Origin: Lichtheimia corymbifera B2541
Taxonomy: Eukaryota; Mucoromycota; Mucoromycetes; Mucorales; Lichtheimiaceae
Length of the DNA stretch: 52,298 nt
Reading direction: 5' to 3'
NCBI GenBank assembly: GCA_000697475.1
Contig: JNEU01000467.1
Span: 1 to 52,298 of the forward strand
Positions 1 to 11,960 of the stretch are shown one piece after another. The position numbers and the translations under genes were made by a program. The notes below the pieces were generated by a model that was given only the letters and a program-made list of their open reading frames with translations, had not been told where the DNA came from and did no database searches. How positions within the stretch are numbered: the first letter of the stretch is position 1; every line of letters begins with the position of its first letter.

Positions 1-6
1 AAATAG

Positions 7-604
7 TATTCTCGTGGTAAGGGTATCGCCAGCAGTGCCCTCCCCTATCGTCGCTCTGCTCCCTCCTGGTTGAAGACCAGCTCTGAGGAAATCGTTGACT
101 TGATCTGCAAGAATGCCAAGAAGGGTCTTTCTCCTGCTCAAATTGGTGTCATCCTCCGTGACTCCCACGGTATCCCTCAAGTCAAGGCTGTTACTGGCAA
201 CAAGATTGTCCGTATCCTCAAGGCTAACGGTATGGCCCCCGAGATCCCTGAAGATCTTTACCACTTGATCAAGAAGGCCGTCTCCATGCGCAAGCACTTG
301 GAACGTAACCGCAAGGACAAGGACACCAAGTACCGTCTCATTCTTGTTGAGTCCCGTATCCACCGTCTTGCTCGTTACTACAAGACTGCTGGCTACCTTC
401 CTCCCAACTGGAAATTGTATCCTTTTTAATCATCGTGGGGTTGTGTGTGTGTGCGGATGGGATGGGTTTTCATATCATCATCGTCTATATCAGGACATTG
501 TTCAGAGTTACATCATCATGTTGCTCGGCAAGTGTCCTCCTTAACCATGCTTTTTTTTGCATTTTCATAGTGAGTCTGCTACTGCCTCTGCTCTCGTTGC
601 TTAA
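7..604 (+). CDS. RPS13: 40S ribosomal protein S13 (uS15), 5' partial
   Basis: Small-subunit ribosomal protein uS15, a cytosolic 40S component. Exons: about 7..416 (start missing, preceded by an AG acceptor at 5-6) and 571..604. The visible protein opens with [16 protein letters not shown], runs through the conserved [12 protein letters not shown] and [12 protein letters not shown] blocks, and ends [16 protein letters not shown] after a 154-nt intron, giving the normal family C-terminus. Only the first few codons (expected to be MGRM, by family) lie outside the window. The second exon carries just 11 codons and the stop. Identification is very secure; the exact 5' exon edge is inferred from the splice signal. 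Confidence 0.96.
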
Positions 605-969
605 GCGGTGTACAACATTCATCAAGGATCACTGGTGTTTAGCTAGTATCTCATATCTTTTTCCATGTCATCATGTGACTTCAACATTAAAAGCTCTTGT
701 TTTGTATACAACGATAATTGGGTATTTGCAAAAGGAAAAACAAAATGGGTTATTGTATTGAAGTGGTTGGTTGGGTGAAACGAAGAATAGATAACGATAG
801 ATTTCAGTTGAGTTTTCTTTTTACAAGTTGGCATGGTTGGCAAGCAATCCCTCTGAAGATGCATTTTGTACATGGCGTGTTGTTTGTGTGGGTGTGAGAG
901 TGATGAGCTATTTTGTGTATCAGATACGAGAGAAGCTGAGATGTTTGAAATAAACGTTGTCATTCACTA
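605..969. other. Convergent 3' intergenic gap
   Basis: The space between the stops of the S13 gene (+) and the RRM gene (-). It is T/A-rich and should hold both 3' UTRs. I see no gene in it; short reading frames here show no recognisable protein. Confidence 0.6.
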
Positions 970-3065
970 TTACATGGATGCAATAGCTTGATCGACCTTT
1001 TTCTTCAGTTGAGCTTGATCATTCATGGTACGTGCTAATTCTTCCAAGGGAACGGTATCCAACAAGCGGATGGTGATACGAGGTGCGTGTTTGACGCCAG
1101 TTGCCTGTGTGTGTGTAGAGAGAGAAATGATATCAATAACGTATGTGTGCTATATAACATGCCATATTTTTAATACATACCTTGACACATGGAAACAGCC
1201 GATCACCCAATTTTTGCTTTTGCTCGTGTAAAGTGAGCCCTTTGATAGAATCAAGGAACTGTTGCACACCATCATCATCGCGTGCATTGTCATCGCGGCA
1301 GGTATCGAGAGCCAACTTTGCAGCAGCAATTTTCTCCTGCAGATAGCCACGATTGAAAAGGCATAAAGAACGCTCTCTGCGTTTGAGAGTCAACAACATG
1401 TCCACGATATCATTCACTTCACGTTGTTCTCCACATTGAGTAACGGCTTCGACAAGACGCAATCGTTGGACACATGGGTCAGCGTTAGTGGTAGCCGTTG
1501 TGCTTGCTAATGACTCGGGTGACCCACTTCGCATCGTTAGTGGTGGTGGGGGTTGCGGAATGGGAGCCGAGTAATGTCGTACAAGGCTACTTGGGGGTAC
1601 AGGTAAAGCCGCATGTTGATGCTGATATCCCGAAGTTGCAATCGCAGCTGCCTGGTGTTGTTGTTGATGCTGTTGTTGTACTGCTGCAGCTGCTGGTGGC
1701 ATAGGTGGTAACGTATGTGTGGGTTGTGGAGGTGGATAGTATGGCAACATGGTGGATGATGGTGCTGATTGTGACAACAATGCCGCACTGCTATTGTTGT
1801 TATTGGAGGATGAAGAAACAGCTCGTGGCTTTTTAGGTTCATGAAACGCAACTACAATGGGTTTGCTCTTGATATACGTTTGATTGGTAGCATGCAATGC
1901 ACGCCACGCTTCCTCAGCACTGCTGAAACTCACAAACCCAAAGCCTTTGGATTGCTTTGTCGTGGAATTTCGCATAACGCGTGCCGAGATAATCCTTCCG
2001 TAATGACAAAAATGATTGAATAAATCAGCGCTTTGTACACTGAGATCCAGGTTCTTGATATAGAGATTGGTGTAATCGATGTTTTGCATGTGGTTGTTTC
2101 CCGCTGCTGGTATTGCTGTTGATGGTGCGGTGTAGCTGCTGCTTCGCTTACTTTGCTGATGATTGATCTATGATCAAAAATATTTCAGTATACATGTGTG
2201 TTATTGTGGTTATGATATTTACAGGCATTCCGGGAGCTGATCTGGAATACTCCATGTCAGGATAGGGCTGCTGTTGCTGTTGCTGCTGTTTTTTTGACAC
2301 AAAAGGAGACACGGTGCTGCAAGAAAGAGCAAGATCAGTTGAATGCACGCATGATGGATGAGCATACAGCACATACATGGCATTTCCTTGTATATTCTTG
2401 TTGTTCTGTAAAGACAAATGCATAAGTGACAAGGTTCAGCATGATGACTTTTGGGTGGGTTGATCAACTTGCCATATAGTGGACAGCTGTGTCAGCATGG
2501 ATAGCATCAAAGTATTGGACGAGAGCCGTTCCCTTGAAACGACCTTGATCCATGATAACCTTGCAGAGACTCATAGGACCAAATGGGCGAAAGAGGTTGT
2601 ATAAAAAGTGGTTGGTTGTCTGCAGTGGTAGGTTCCGAATTTGTAAGATGCCCGATGTAGCCTCGGGCTCCTGACAACCATCACCAGGTGGGTTAATTCT
2701 CAGCTGCAGCCGTGTTCCGTTCTTAAGACTTGCACCGTTGAACAACGTGTAAGCACGGTCGGCTTGTTCCGCTGATGGAAATCGTAGCACACCCACTGTT
2801 AGGTTGATTCTTTTACATACCAAGCCATTAATATCAACATTGTGGAAAAAGTAAAGCATCATATCACTTACTCGATGGGGCTACAGCTTTTGAGAAGCTC
2901 CATCACGTCATGTTCCGAAATACTGGATGCTGTAAAGCCTTCCATGTACAACACCTCGGAAACAAGAAAATCAGGCTTGGGATCCGATCCGGCAACAAGC
3001 AACGGTGGTCGCTTCTTATTGTTGTTGGTGGGCAGTTTGACAATCGTATCGCTGATCATCATCAT
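970..3065 (-). CDS. Poly(A)-binding-protein-like protein, three RRMs plus C-terminal MLLE domain
   Basis: Predicted mRNA-binding protein of 611 residues. Exons (minus): 2872..3065, 2473..2809, 2223..2405, 1181..2167, 970..1104. RRM1 spans about 37-107 (LYMEGF, GVLRFPS), RRM2 about 118-195 (ILQIRNLPL, GTALVQYF), RRM3 about 271-349 (LYIKNL, SKGFGFVSF). A Gln/Pro/His-rich linker follows, then an MLLE (PABC)-like domain over roughly the last 70 residues (KQKLGDRLFP, ITIRLLDTVPLEELA), which in PABPs docks PAM2 peptides. It has three RRMs rather than the four of canonical Pab1, so it is PABP-like rather than the orthologue. The intron at 2406..2472 has a GC donor (gcaagt); using a GT instead breaks the frame at the end of RRM2. 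The start is the first of three ATGs in a row. Confidence 0.85.
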
Positions 3066-4627
3066 CGTTGGTGAGTTTAGGCTAAAAAGAAAAAGAAAAA
3101 GGATATCCTGCAGCTGTCAATCAGCCTATGTCAAATTAATAGAAGTGGGTCGTTATTATGGTGAGCGGACCGATGCCGAAACAAAGTGCGTGGGTATGGA
3201 ACTTTTGTTGTATGTGTGCCACGCACCGGGGCACCGGCTAACCCACGAGGTGCCACTCCGCTTTGCAACACTCACCTTGGTATATGATAAAACGATTCAG
3301 CAAAGAATAATATCGATAGTACGATGGATGAAGGCTGTAACAATCAACAAAAGAAGAGCTTTGTGATTCTCAAAGTAGAAAGTAAATGCGTGTGTGTGTT
3401 CTGTGTGTGTGTGCACAAAAGAAGAGAGAAGAGAAGAAAGAGATGGAGAAAAGGAAAAGCAAGATGAAAAAGGAACAAAAAAGAGTTGGGACCTATTCAG
3501 GGCACATTGGATTGGATTGGGCTTGTGTGCTCTTTCTCCCTTTGCTTTATTCTCTTTTTCATTTGTTTGCTTTGCTTCCTTGTCACTGGAGTGACGCAGT
3601 CTCCAAAAGTTGTACCCCATGATACCGTGCATTCTTTTTATGTGAGGATGCAGCGAGATCATATCTTGCCCCCCATTTCAGTCGCAGATATTCTTATTAT
3701 GGTCGCCGTGCGAACATCATTCCTGCAGCTCGCTTTAGTGTTAAATGCAAAGTATTATTTTGCTGCATGGCAATCATTTCTCATTTGTTCCTACTTTGCT
3801 CTCTCCACATAAGATTTCTCTTTTACACCCCCTCCCCCAAGACATCCCCTTGGCTCATTACTACCATCTTTGGTAAAGATCCTATTTTGTGACAACAGGA
3901 TGGTGCAGATGAGAATGAATCCCTTGCTTTACATATAGCCTTTACCCACTGCTTTGTTTGAGAGGTTCAAAGTGTGTGTTCGCAGCAATGTATGGATTGA
4001 TGGAAAGCTTTCCTTTGCGTCTATGAAACATATAACAGTAAAAGAAAGGCGATGACAGGGCTTGTTGCAGAGAGTAACTCCGCCTAGTGATAATTATTAG
4101 AAAGAATTGTTTTTTTATTGGTGCACTTCTCTTTCGATTTCTTTATCGTAAACGTAAGTATTTGATTTTCGTTTGGGTCATGGGTTACGGATGTACATGT
4201 GGGAAAAGAATGAAATGTGGGATCGCACAGACATTTGCAATGCTACGCCCTTATCCTCTCCTTTGTTGCCCATTACACAAAGTCAGTTTATAGCGCCGCA
4301 TGTTTATTTGACAGATTTTTGTGGTTGTCTTGTACACCTCTCCTCTTTCTTTGTGTCGCTTTCGCCCTTTCTCGGTTACTGTGTGAATTAGTGCGTATGT
4401 GGGGTTCAATTTGATTCAATATGCAAGCATGGGTGATGTGATGTGAAGGGATAATGACTTTATTTGGCTCAAATTGTCATGGGAACCAGTAGAGCTGACA
4501 GCCGTCTTTTTTTTTCTATTTCACAGGGCAAACACCACCAGAACAACAACCGCCACAACATCTTTTCTTCTTTTCCAACTTTTCGTTTGCTCTCCGCTTC
4601 AAAGGTTGTTTTGACAGATCTCGCAAC
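3066..4627. other. 1.56-kb divergent intergenic region with a possible 5'UTR intron
   Basis: Upstream of both the RRM gene (-) and the Zn2Cys6 gene (+). It contains a GT-repeat at about 3388-3415, a purine-rich tract at about 3420-3480 and a pyrimidine-rich stretch shortly before the downstream ATG. A strong donor (gtaagta at 4154) and a polypyrimidine-preceded acceptor (tttcacag ending 4526) suggest an intron in the leader of the regulator. No protein-coding gene is recognisable. Confidence 0.5.
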
Positions 4628-6001
4628 ATGCAGCCATTGCCGTACTACCAATCCGCTTATCCAAATACCGCGTCTTATTCGAGCAATCCTTCGTACTCGA
4701 CTCATGGATCACCCGTTCCATCCTCGGTAATGGCTACTCCCAATCCCATGATGCCTCAACCCAACATGTCCTCTTTGGCTCATCCTGTTGGTACCACGAC
4801 GCCCGGTATCTCGAATGAAACGACAGCTGCACCTACAGCTCAACCTCCCAAGCGTAAGCAAGTTAAAAATGCATGCAGTAAGTGGGATAGGATGATGATG
4901 GTGGTCTTAGAATGAGACATGAGCTTGTTTTTTGCTGACAAATGATTATTATAGCCAATTGCCAGAAAGCCTGCAAGAAATGTGATGATGCTCGTCCCTG
5001 TCCTCGTTGTATCAAGTATGGAATTGCTGATACTTGCGTCAATTCGGTGAGAAAGGAACGTAAGAAGGGTATCAAGCGTGGACCTTACAAGAGAAGACAA
5101 AAAGGTAAGGATTCAGATTACACAATAGGTCGATTTTGGTAGTTTAACTTAGTTGGGTATAGATGGTGACTCTTCCTCCTCATCCTCTACTCGCAAGGCC
5201 GATGATCCTTTGATGGCTGGTCAACAACAGAATCCCTATGCTGCAGCTATGAGACATCCCACTATGCCTTATAGTCCCTATACCATGAATCAATATGGCC
5301 AACCTACCTATGATCCTTATGGTTCGTACGCTGCTGCATATCACAAGGACCACATGTTGCCCCAATCGTATGTTGTCAATCCAGTGTATTCTTCCTTGGG
5401 TTATCCAATGTTCATGCCCACCACTGGTGCTTCGAGCAGTGATAGTCAACAACAGCAACAACAATCACAATCGCCACAACAATCGAATGCCACTCCTACT
5501 GCTACAGCCTCTTCAGCTTATCAACATTACGTTGGTTATATGCAGCAGCATCATCAGCAAGCTACTTCAAGATATGGTGATCATCTTATTCATTCCCAAC
5601 AGCAACAACAGCAGCATCCATCGCATCAAGGCCATGGCTCTACTTCTCCTGCAGCTGCGCACTTGTATTATCAACATCCATCTCAAGCACAGCAACAACA
5701 ACAACAAACAGGTCGTTTGAGCCCTCAATTGCCTGATATCAAGAGCGAATCTCATTCGTCTTCGCCTGTTGCTGCAAATGCAGTGCCTGGTAGCTTCATG
5801 AAGGCTCAAGCTATGACACCTATCCCTAGTGCTTCTACTTCTTCTGGTACAACTGCATCCCCAGCTGAACCCAATGAAGATGATGCTCGCCTTCCTCAGC
5901 TTTGCAACGTGGCTCTTCAGAATAGTGCTACTGCTGCTTCATCAAACGACCAGCCTTCCTCCAATACGGCTTCGCCCACTAATCCTCAACAACACTCATA
6001 A
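4628..6001 (+). CDS. Zn2Cys6 fungal transcription regulator
   Basis: Predicted nuclear DNA-binding regulator, 412 residues. Exons 4628..4877, 4955..5104, 5163..6001. The binuclear zinc cluster at about 83-108 is complete: C-x2-C-x6-C-x5-C-x2-C-x8-C, starting ACTNCQKACKKCDD and ending IADTC, with an extra Cys inside the x6 loop. It is followed by a strongly basic KERKKGIKRGPYKRR segment that probably serves as linker or NLS. Both introns fall inside or just after the finger. The rest is low-complexity Gln/Ser/Tyr/Pro-rich sequence typical of activation regions; no fungal_trans middle-homology domain is visible. Target genes cannot be deduced. Confidence 0.88.
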
Positions 6002-6247
6002 TTATGGTTACCCTTCATCGGCAATCAACATACAAAAAAGCACTTCATCTCTCTCTTTATAAGAAAAGCAATCAATAATGCCTTCATGTACAACCAACAT
6101 ACACACATTCACTACACTGCATCTTATCCCATCAACATTTATGTCAACCATAGCTTGTTCTATTAGCTTCCTCTTTCCCCTTTTTAAGAAACACAATAGA
6201 CTTTTTTCCCATTAGACTATACACTTTTTATTCTTCTAATAATTACT

Positions 6248-7493
6248 CTAAGATGATTCAAACATGCGCATGCACAATTCAAATGTTGTAAAGGTTGCAC
6301 CAGCTGCAGGGATACTATATGACGTGCGTGTGCATATATCAGTAACCTTATTCATCTAGCACATTTGCCCAATTTACCTTCGAACCACAGCAGGAGCCAC
6401 GCCTCGGTACAGACCTGCTACACCATCCTTGGCAACAATCTCCTTCATTACTTGAGTTACATACAAGCCTCGAGGTGGCTTTTCTTGATTTTGTACCTAA
6501 CCCATGTCACGTGAGTGATCCACCTTTTTTTCAAATACTGCATTACAATGACATACCACAGACTTTACAATATCCAATGGGTAGGATGAGAGCCAGTAAG
6601 CCATACCAGCGACCGATCCGGATGCCATGAGTTGCATAATGTTAGCAGGTTCTTCTTGGCCGCGTGTCAAGTAACGTTTGGTGATTTCAAAGCCAGAGTA
6701 GAAACCAGCATAAGCAGGAATCTCTCTCAAGATAGTAGCGTAGAGACCACGGAAAAGACCATGTGCAATACCATCCTTTTGAATCAAGTATCGAGCACAT
6801 CCAATAGGGCCATGGAACTTTTGACCGCTACCCGAACCATATTGAGCTTGCAACTTGATCTTGAGCAACTCCACAGGAGAAGCAAGCACAGATTGAACAA
6901 TGCCTGCAGCTGCACCAGCCAATGCAATCTTTGAAATAGGCAATACTTCATCGGGATGGCTTTGCATAAGCTTTTTGATATTTGTGTTGGCGGCAAACAA
7001 AAGCGCATTCACAGCACCAATACCGAACAATGGGCTTGCCATGCCTACATCACGTGTCAGACCATCAAAATCATAGATCCACACACCTTGAATACTTGCC
7101 TTTGTATAAAGCGAGAAAACCTTCATTGCGGATCGTTTGCATGCCACAATCCCAGGCACCCTTGAAACGTGTATGATCAAGTTGCAATCGCACCTTGATT
7201 GTGTCTATTGCCAATGGAGAACCCAACCTCGTCAACAACGTCGTCGTCGACTTTCCCGAGTTATCATCATCAAACCCACTTACCGATAGGCTGACCAACA
7301 ACTACTTGTGCCATGCCACCCATGCTGCAAACAAGATGATATATATAAGTATCATGATGCATTATCTTGACCGATCCCATATCCTCCTCCTATCAAATCA
7401 CCCTTATCCCCTGATTCGACAATAAACTTACTTGCCTGCAACGAAATCGGCAGCTGCAGAGGGTTTTTTCTTTTCGATAGTTTTACTGGCCAT
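6248..7493 (-). CDS. Mitochondrial carrier family (SLC25) transporter
   Basis: Inner-membrane solute carrier of 293 residues, a normal family length. Exons (minus): 7432..7493, 7284..7324, 7100..7204, 6557..7044, 6378..6496, 6248..6314. Three repeats show Px(D/E)xxK-type signatures: GQPIDTIKVRLQ, SPVELLKIKLQAQ and SYPLDIVKSVVQ. FVAGNMGGMAQVVVG and REIPAYAGFYSGFE resemble the carnitine/acylcarnitine and basic amino-acid branch (Crc1, Ort1, SLC25A20/29/45-48), but the substrate is not settled. The intron at 7045..7099 uses a GC donor (gcaagt); the nearby GT gives a frameshift, whereas GC restores YKGMASPLFG. It converges on the Zn2Cys6 gene with 246 bp between the stops. Confidence 0.9.
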
Positions 7494-9149
7494 AACTCAA
7501 AGACACGCTCAAGGCACCACACACACAAAGGAAGAGGAGATAAGAAAAAAAAGAGAGAGAGAGAATAAGAGAAAAAAAAAGAGAAGCACAGAAAACTCAA
7601 AAGAATGCGGGGTGGCGGAAACGGACAATGGTGTGTGTACGACTGAGACAGATTGGTCCCTTATTACTAAGAAATGGTGGGCGATTGGACAAGCGGATTG
7701 CGTGCTTTAGTGTATCGCTTTATTTCCAAAAACATTAATTATTTTTAAACACAGAAGGAAGCACTAGAATAAAGTACTGTGAGCTTTGTGAAATGTAACC
7801 AATTTGACGAGGTCTCGCTTACCACCTAGATGATACCGGGTGCAATGCACTCTACCGGGTGGTCAAGTCCGGTGTTATGTGATACCAAAAAAATCCCTCT
7901 TGTTGGGATGGAGGCCAACGGGACGGGAAGCCTTGACAGTGGGTTTTAGCAAAAGCCCTGCCTATTGCAAGATGTTGCAGCAGTGTTTCTCTTGTTTACG
8001 TACATCCTCTGGATCTTCTACAGTATATTAAGAATCTGGTTAACTATAGACTCTTGAGCTGATACGCGTGCTGACAAGGTCGTACATCGTTGCTCCCTGT
8101 AGGTGTGTTCTTGCTTTTGTTGGTACCTTGGAAGTCAGGTTGAGTGAAGAGAATAAGCAGCCAAAAGATCAGGGTCTTTTATACACAAAATCATGCATGA
8201 CAACATTCAAAGGAAATGTTGTTATCTTTTATCCCCCAAGAAAACAACCTAGAATCATGAAAAATACAAGATAAATGTTAACAAGATGCAATTCGTTTTG
8301 GCATTACAAACGTTCACCTTCCATATGGTTGTTTGTGTTTGTCATGTTATTAGTGCACAAAAGTAAAAAATCATCACATGAGGTTAACAGCAACGCCTCG
8401 CCAAGCAGAAGAAGAACCAGGAAACGAAGATTGGATAGTAACCAAGGATATAACCATACACGAGCAGAGTCTGGATGATGGGTACACGTGATTATTCAAG
8501 GACACGACAAGATCATAATGTTTGCTGTGCCTATATACATTCGGCTCATCCTTTTATATCCTTTGACTGTTGTCAATGATGCAGTAACAAAGAACACAGA
8601 TAAACTGGTTTTATTTTGTACACCCCTTGAAGTGGTCAATTAATGTTACACGTTCTGTGTAACTCGTCCTGCTGTCGGGGATCGGGATCCGCATAATGAA
8701 CCCGTTCGAGCTGTCATTTACACTCGCTCACTCACATATTCCATCCCGATGCATGGTTAGTAATGATCCTGCCTGATTTGGTTGTTTTCGGAAACCATGA
8801 TTGATGTTAAAAGAAAATGGCTCCATTCACACACTAGAACGTTTATGACATTGTAATGACGTGTTCAAAACATGTTCTGTGAATCAACCTTGTCGATATC
8901 ATGAAGACAAAGCGCACCTCTTGAATGATTGAGCATTAAGGAGGATAATTTCAGCCGTGTCAAATTACATTCATTGTCTAGTAATGAAAACAATGACTTT
9001 TTGCATAATGAAAATGTGATAGTCCGAGGATGGCTAATAAGGAGGCACCAAACATTTGATCTATTTTGCATGTACGCATATGTAGGAAGATAATGTGGTG
9101 GGGGAATACAGATATATAGGATGGGATGGTGGTGGTATTTCTATATATT
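7494..9149. other. 1.66-kb gene-poor intergenic region
   Basis: Lies between the start of the carrier gene and the stop of the P5C reductase gene. It begins with a purine-rich (plus-strand) tract at about 7540-7595, which is the pyrimidine-rich leader of the carrier. The remainder is AT-rich, with short reading frames that show no family resemblance. I see no tRNA or repeat. Confidence 0.5.
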
Positions 9150-10272
9150 CTACTCTTGCTGTTGACGTAATTCCTCTGCAATCTCGTGACCTCGTTGTTG
9201 GGCAGTGAGGACGGCCTCTTCCATGATTTTGCGAATGTGGTTGGATTCAAGGGAGTTGATCGCTGCTTCAGTGGTGCCTTTGGGTGAGGTTACTTTTCTG
9301 CGAAGTGTTGCGAGATCATCATCCGATTCTTGGGCCATACGAGCTGCACCAAGACATGTTTGTAACGTCAATGCCTTGGCCACTTCAGGGATTAATCCAG
9401 CTTTAACGGCAGCATTTTCTATATATCGATACCATGTGAGTGAGTACTTGAGTAACCTTCATACCACCACCACCCTGTTATTACTACTCACGCATGGCTT
9501 CCATGATAAGGAAAAAGTAAGCTGGACCACTGCCACTGATACCGGTAACGGTTTCCATCATAGACTCATTGGTAACCCAGGATACCTCTTTAGCGAACGC
9601 GTGCATGATAGATACGGCTGTTTGGCGTTGTTCATCGGAGACGGCCTCACTTGCATATAGACCCACTGCACCTTCACCAATCAGGGCTGGCGTGTTGGGC
9701 ATACATCGCACAATGGCAGCTGTTGTTGTTTTCTCTTGAGTCGCATCGCGTAGCCACTGGACCATATCCGAAGTTGTGATGCCAGGCGCAATGGAGATAA
9801 TGAGCGTAGACGAATCCTTTGTCAGGGATGGCGCCAACGTTGTCATGACGTTATGGAGCACCTGAGGCTTAACAGCAAGCACAACCACATTGGCACCTTC
9901 CACGGCTTGTTCATTCTCGTCGAAACCCACCAGAGTCGGATATTTGCTCTCCAGTTGTCGACGTCGTTCTGTCACAGGCTCAGTAAATCGTAGATGGGAA
10001 CCTGGGTGCCCACTAGCTTGTAGACCACCCATAATGGCTTCAGCCATGTTACCACCACCAATAAAGGATATAATGGGATATTGTTGCTTTCCATGTTGTT
10101 GTTGTTGATGAGAAGAGGTGGAATAAGATGTAATGGATACCAATCTTGTCGTTGTCGTGGGAATTCTTGCTAGATTGCGTTGTTGTTGATGTAAACAATA
10201 CAACCAGGAACGAGTGGCAGGAATGATGGGTCGTTTGAATAACATGATCGGGAAGAAAAAGAGGACGTTCAT
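9150..10272 (-). CDS. PRO3: Pyrroline-5-carboxylate reductase with predicted mitochondrial presequence
   Basis: Catalyses the last step of proline synthesis: P5C plus NAD(P)H to proline. Exons (minus): 9492..10272 and 9150..9418, 349 residues. The Rossmann motif FIGGGNMAEAIMGGL starts near 71. The C-terminal dimerisation/catalytic part holds TGISGSGPAYFF and the region up to LRRKVTSPKGTTEAAI, typical of ProC. About 65 residues precede the Rossmann fold; they contain no Asp or Glu and are rich in Arg, Ser, Thr and Gln, as in a mitochondrial targeting peptide. Bacterial and yeast enzymes are roughly 270-290 residues, so this extension is extra. A second in-frame Met at position 10 is an alternative start. 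Confidence 0.94.
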
Positions 10273-10470
10273 TGTCCCTGCCTATTTATCCGCTCTTTTC
10301 TGTTCCCTCATCACGCCTGTGTGTGTGCAGACCAAATATTAAGTATACCATGTTCTCCTCCTCCACACAATCAGTCATAACAATAAACAGCATAATGAAC
10401 TATGTATATTGGATGATGTGCATTGTAATTGTTGAAAAAGAAAAGGGGGTATAGGTGCATTCAAGAAGAT

Positions 10471-11477
10471 CTAATCGTCCTCATCATCGTTCTCACTGTT
10501 GCTGTTTTGACCTTCATCCACACGATATATATCGTTTCTTGTCATCGCTCCATTGCTATGAACAATATCACGTGAGCTCTTTTGTCGCCCTCCATGAACA
10601 CCATAAAACACACTTACGCTAATAATGCATTCTCCACAGCTTCTTCTGTAAATGCTGGGCCCACCATATCCACGAACCGTACCAAGTTGGCCACCAAATT
10701 CCCATTCCTGTAACCTAATACTGCAGGTGATCCTACGAGATCAAAATCTAGTTCACGGGCTGACACACGTACAAACTTGGCAAATGCATATTTCCGTGCT
10801 AGTTCACGCCAAAAATCATCCAGTGTCCTGCAGGCGGGAATGGACTATAAATCCCAAGGTCAACGTGTGTATCCATGCTAATAGGTTACCATAACTTACT
10901 TCATCATACAAATGTACAGCCACGGAGACGAGCGCATTTTCATTGTCGATGGTGGATGGATACTCGTCAATCGTAATGTCAATCACTTGGCCAAACACGC
11001 GATCATGAGGAGGGCGTTGATTGCTGCGTTTAAGTTCTTCCAATCTTTTCTCTCGATAGCGTCGAATGGCGGCATCATCATCATCTTCCTCTTCATTGTG
11101 CTGGATCACAAATTCCTTGGCAGCTTCATCTTGCAAATAGGTGGTGGTGGTAGATGCCTTAGCAAGCATCCGTGCATTGTATTCAGCTATCTGTTGCGCT
11201 TGCGCTTCACGTTGTGTCTTTTGAAAGTAGGCATGATCCGCAAGTACACCTTTGGGTCCTGTTTGCGGTCCTTCTTGTCGAGTTGGAAACGATGACGCTG
11301 CTACTGCCTACCAAGTGTCATAATGTCAACTACGGGTTGTCATGGGCAACGGGTCCCGCTTTTATCTACCTCGACATGAGCTTCCTCTTCACCCGAATCA
11401 GAGCCTTCATCACGGTCCGAGAGTCTGTCATCTTGTTGTGCTTCTTTTTGAAACTGGGCTAGTAGGGGATCTTCCAT
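10471..11477 (-). CDS. Phosducin-like protein (PLP2/PDCL3 type), CCT chaperonin co-factor
   Basis: Predicted cytosolic co-chaperone of the CCT/TRiC ring, helping actin, tubulin or G-beta folding. Exons (minus): 11370..11477, 10900..11307, 10618..10844, 10471..10555, 275 residues. An acidic N-terminal arm (SDRDEGSDSGEEE) leads into a charged helix (RRYREKRLEELKR) and then a thioredoxin-like fold: FGQVIDIT, VAVHLYDESIPACRTLD, KFVRVSA, GSPAVLGYRNGNLV. The acidic tail SENDDEDD is characteristic. The acceptor ending at 10845, rather than the more pyrimidine-rich one downstream, is needed to keep the frame and gives the conserved Cys of the fold. Confidence 0.9.
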
Positions 11478-11960
11478 TCTGATGAGCGTGTTGTGGGATG
11501 AAGAGATATACGAATTCTCCGAAGAGGGGTACCCCTTTCTTTTCAGCCATGCATAAAGCAGGCTCTGCTGACGACAAGGATCGATATTTGATTAAGCATA
11601 TATATATACTATAGCATCAATCATCTTTATAATAATAATAATAAACGCAGCAAATCGTACTTTCCAATTCAATGCAGACTCACATAAATCACGCTCACAA
11701 TAGCATTATGCTTCTGACACGCCAAGCTGATAGCGTCAACAGAGCTTAGTGGGGATAATTCATGGGCAAGCTGCGGGGGGCATATCATATGATCAAGAGT
11801 CCTACCACTACTAGTCAATGATTAACATAGAAGGCATTGCATGCGTGAGAAGTGGATAGCTTGTGGGAACTACAACCGCATGACCACGCATATATAAGCA
11901 GACTAAAAGCAAACATGTACCAAACAACCTTTTCTTTCCTTTTTTTTTGTCATTGTTCCC
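11478..11960. other. Divergent promoter region
   Basis: A 483-bp space between the starts of the phosducin-like gene (-) and the NDUFA4-like gene (+). It should contain both promoters. A T-rich stretch (about 11931-11948) lies just before the forward ATG. No gene or repeat is seen. Confidence 0.5.

Noticed and set aside
417..570. Possible snoRNA inside the longer S13 intron
   Set aside because: No credible C box/D box pair or H/ACA hinge with terminal stem was visible.
7801..7880. Possible tRNA-like fold (short inverted ACCGGGTG segments)
   Set aside because: No T-loop or anticodon stem could be drawn; the segments do not make a cloverleaf.
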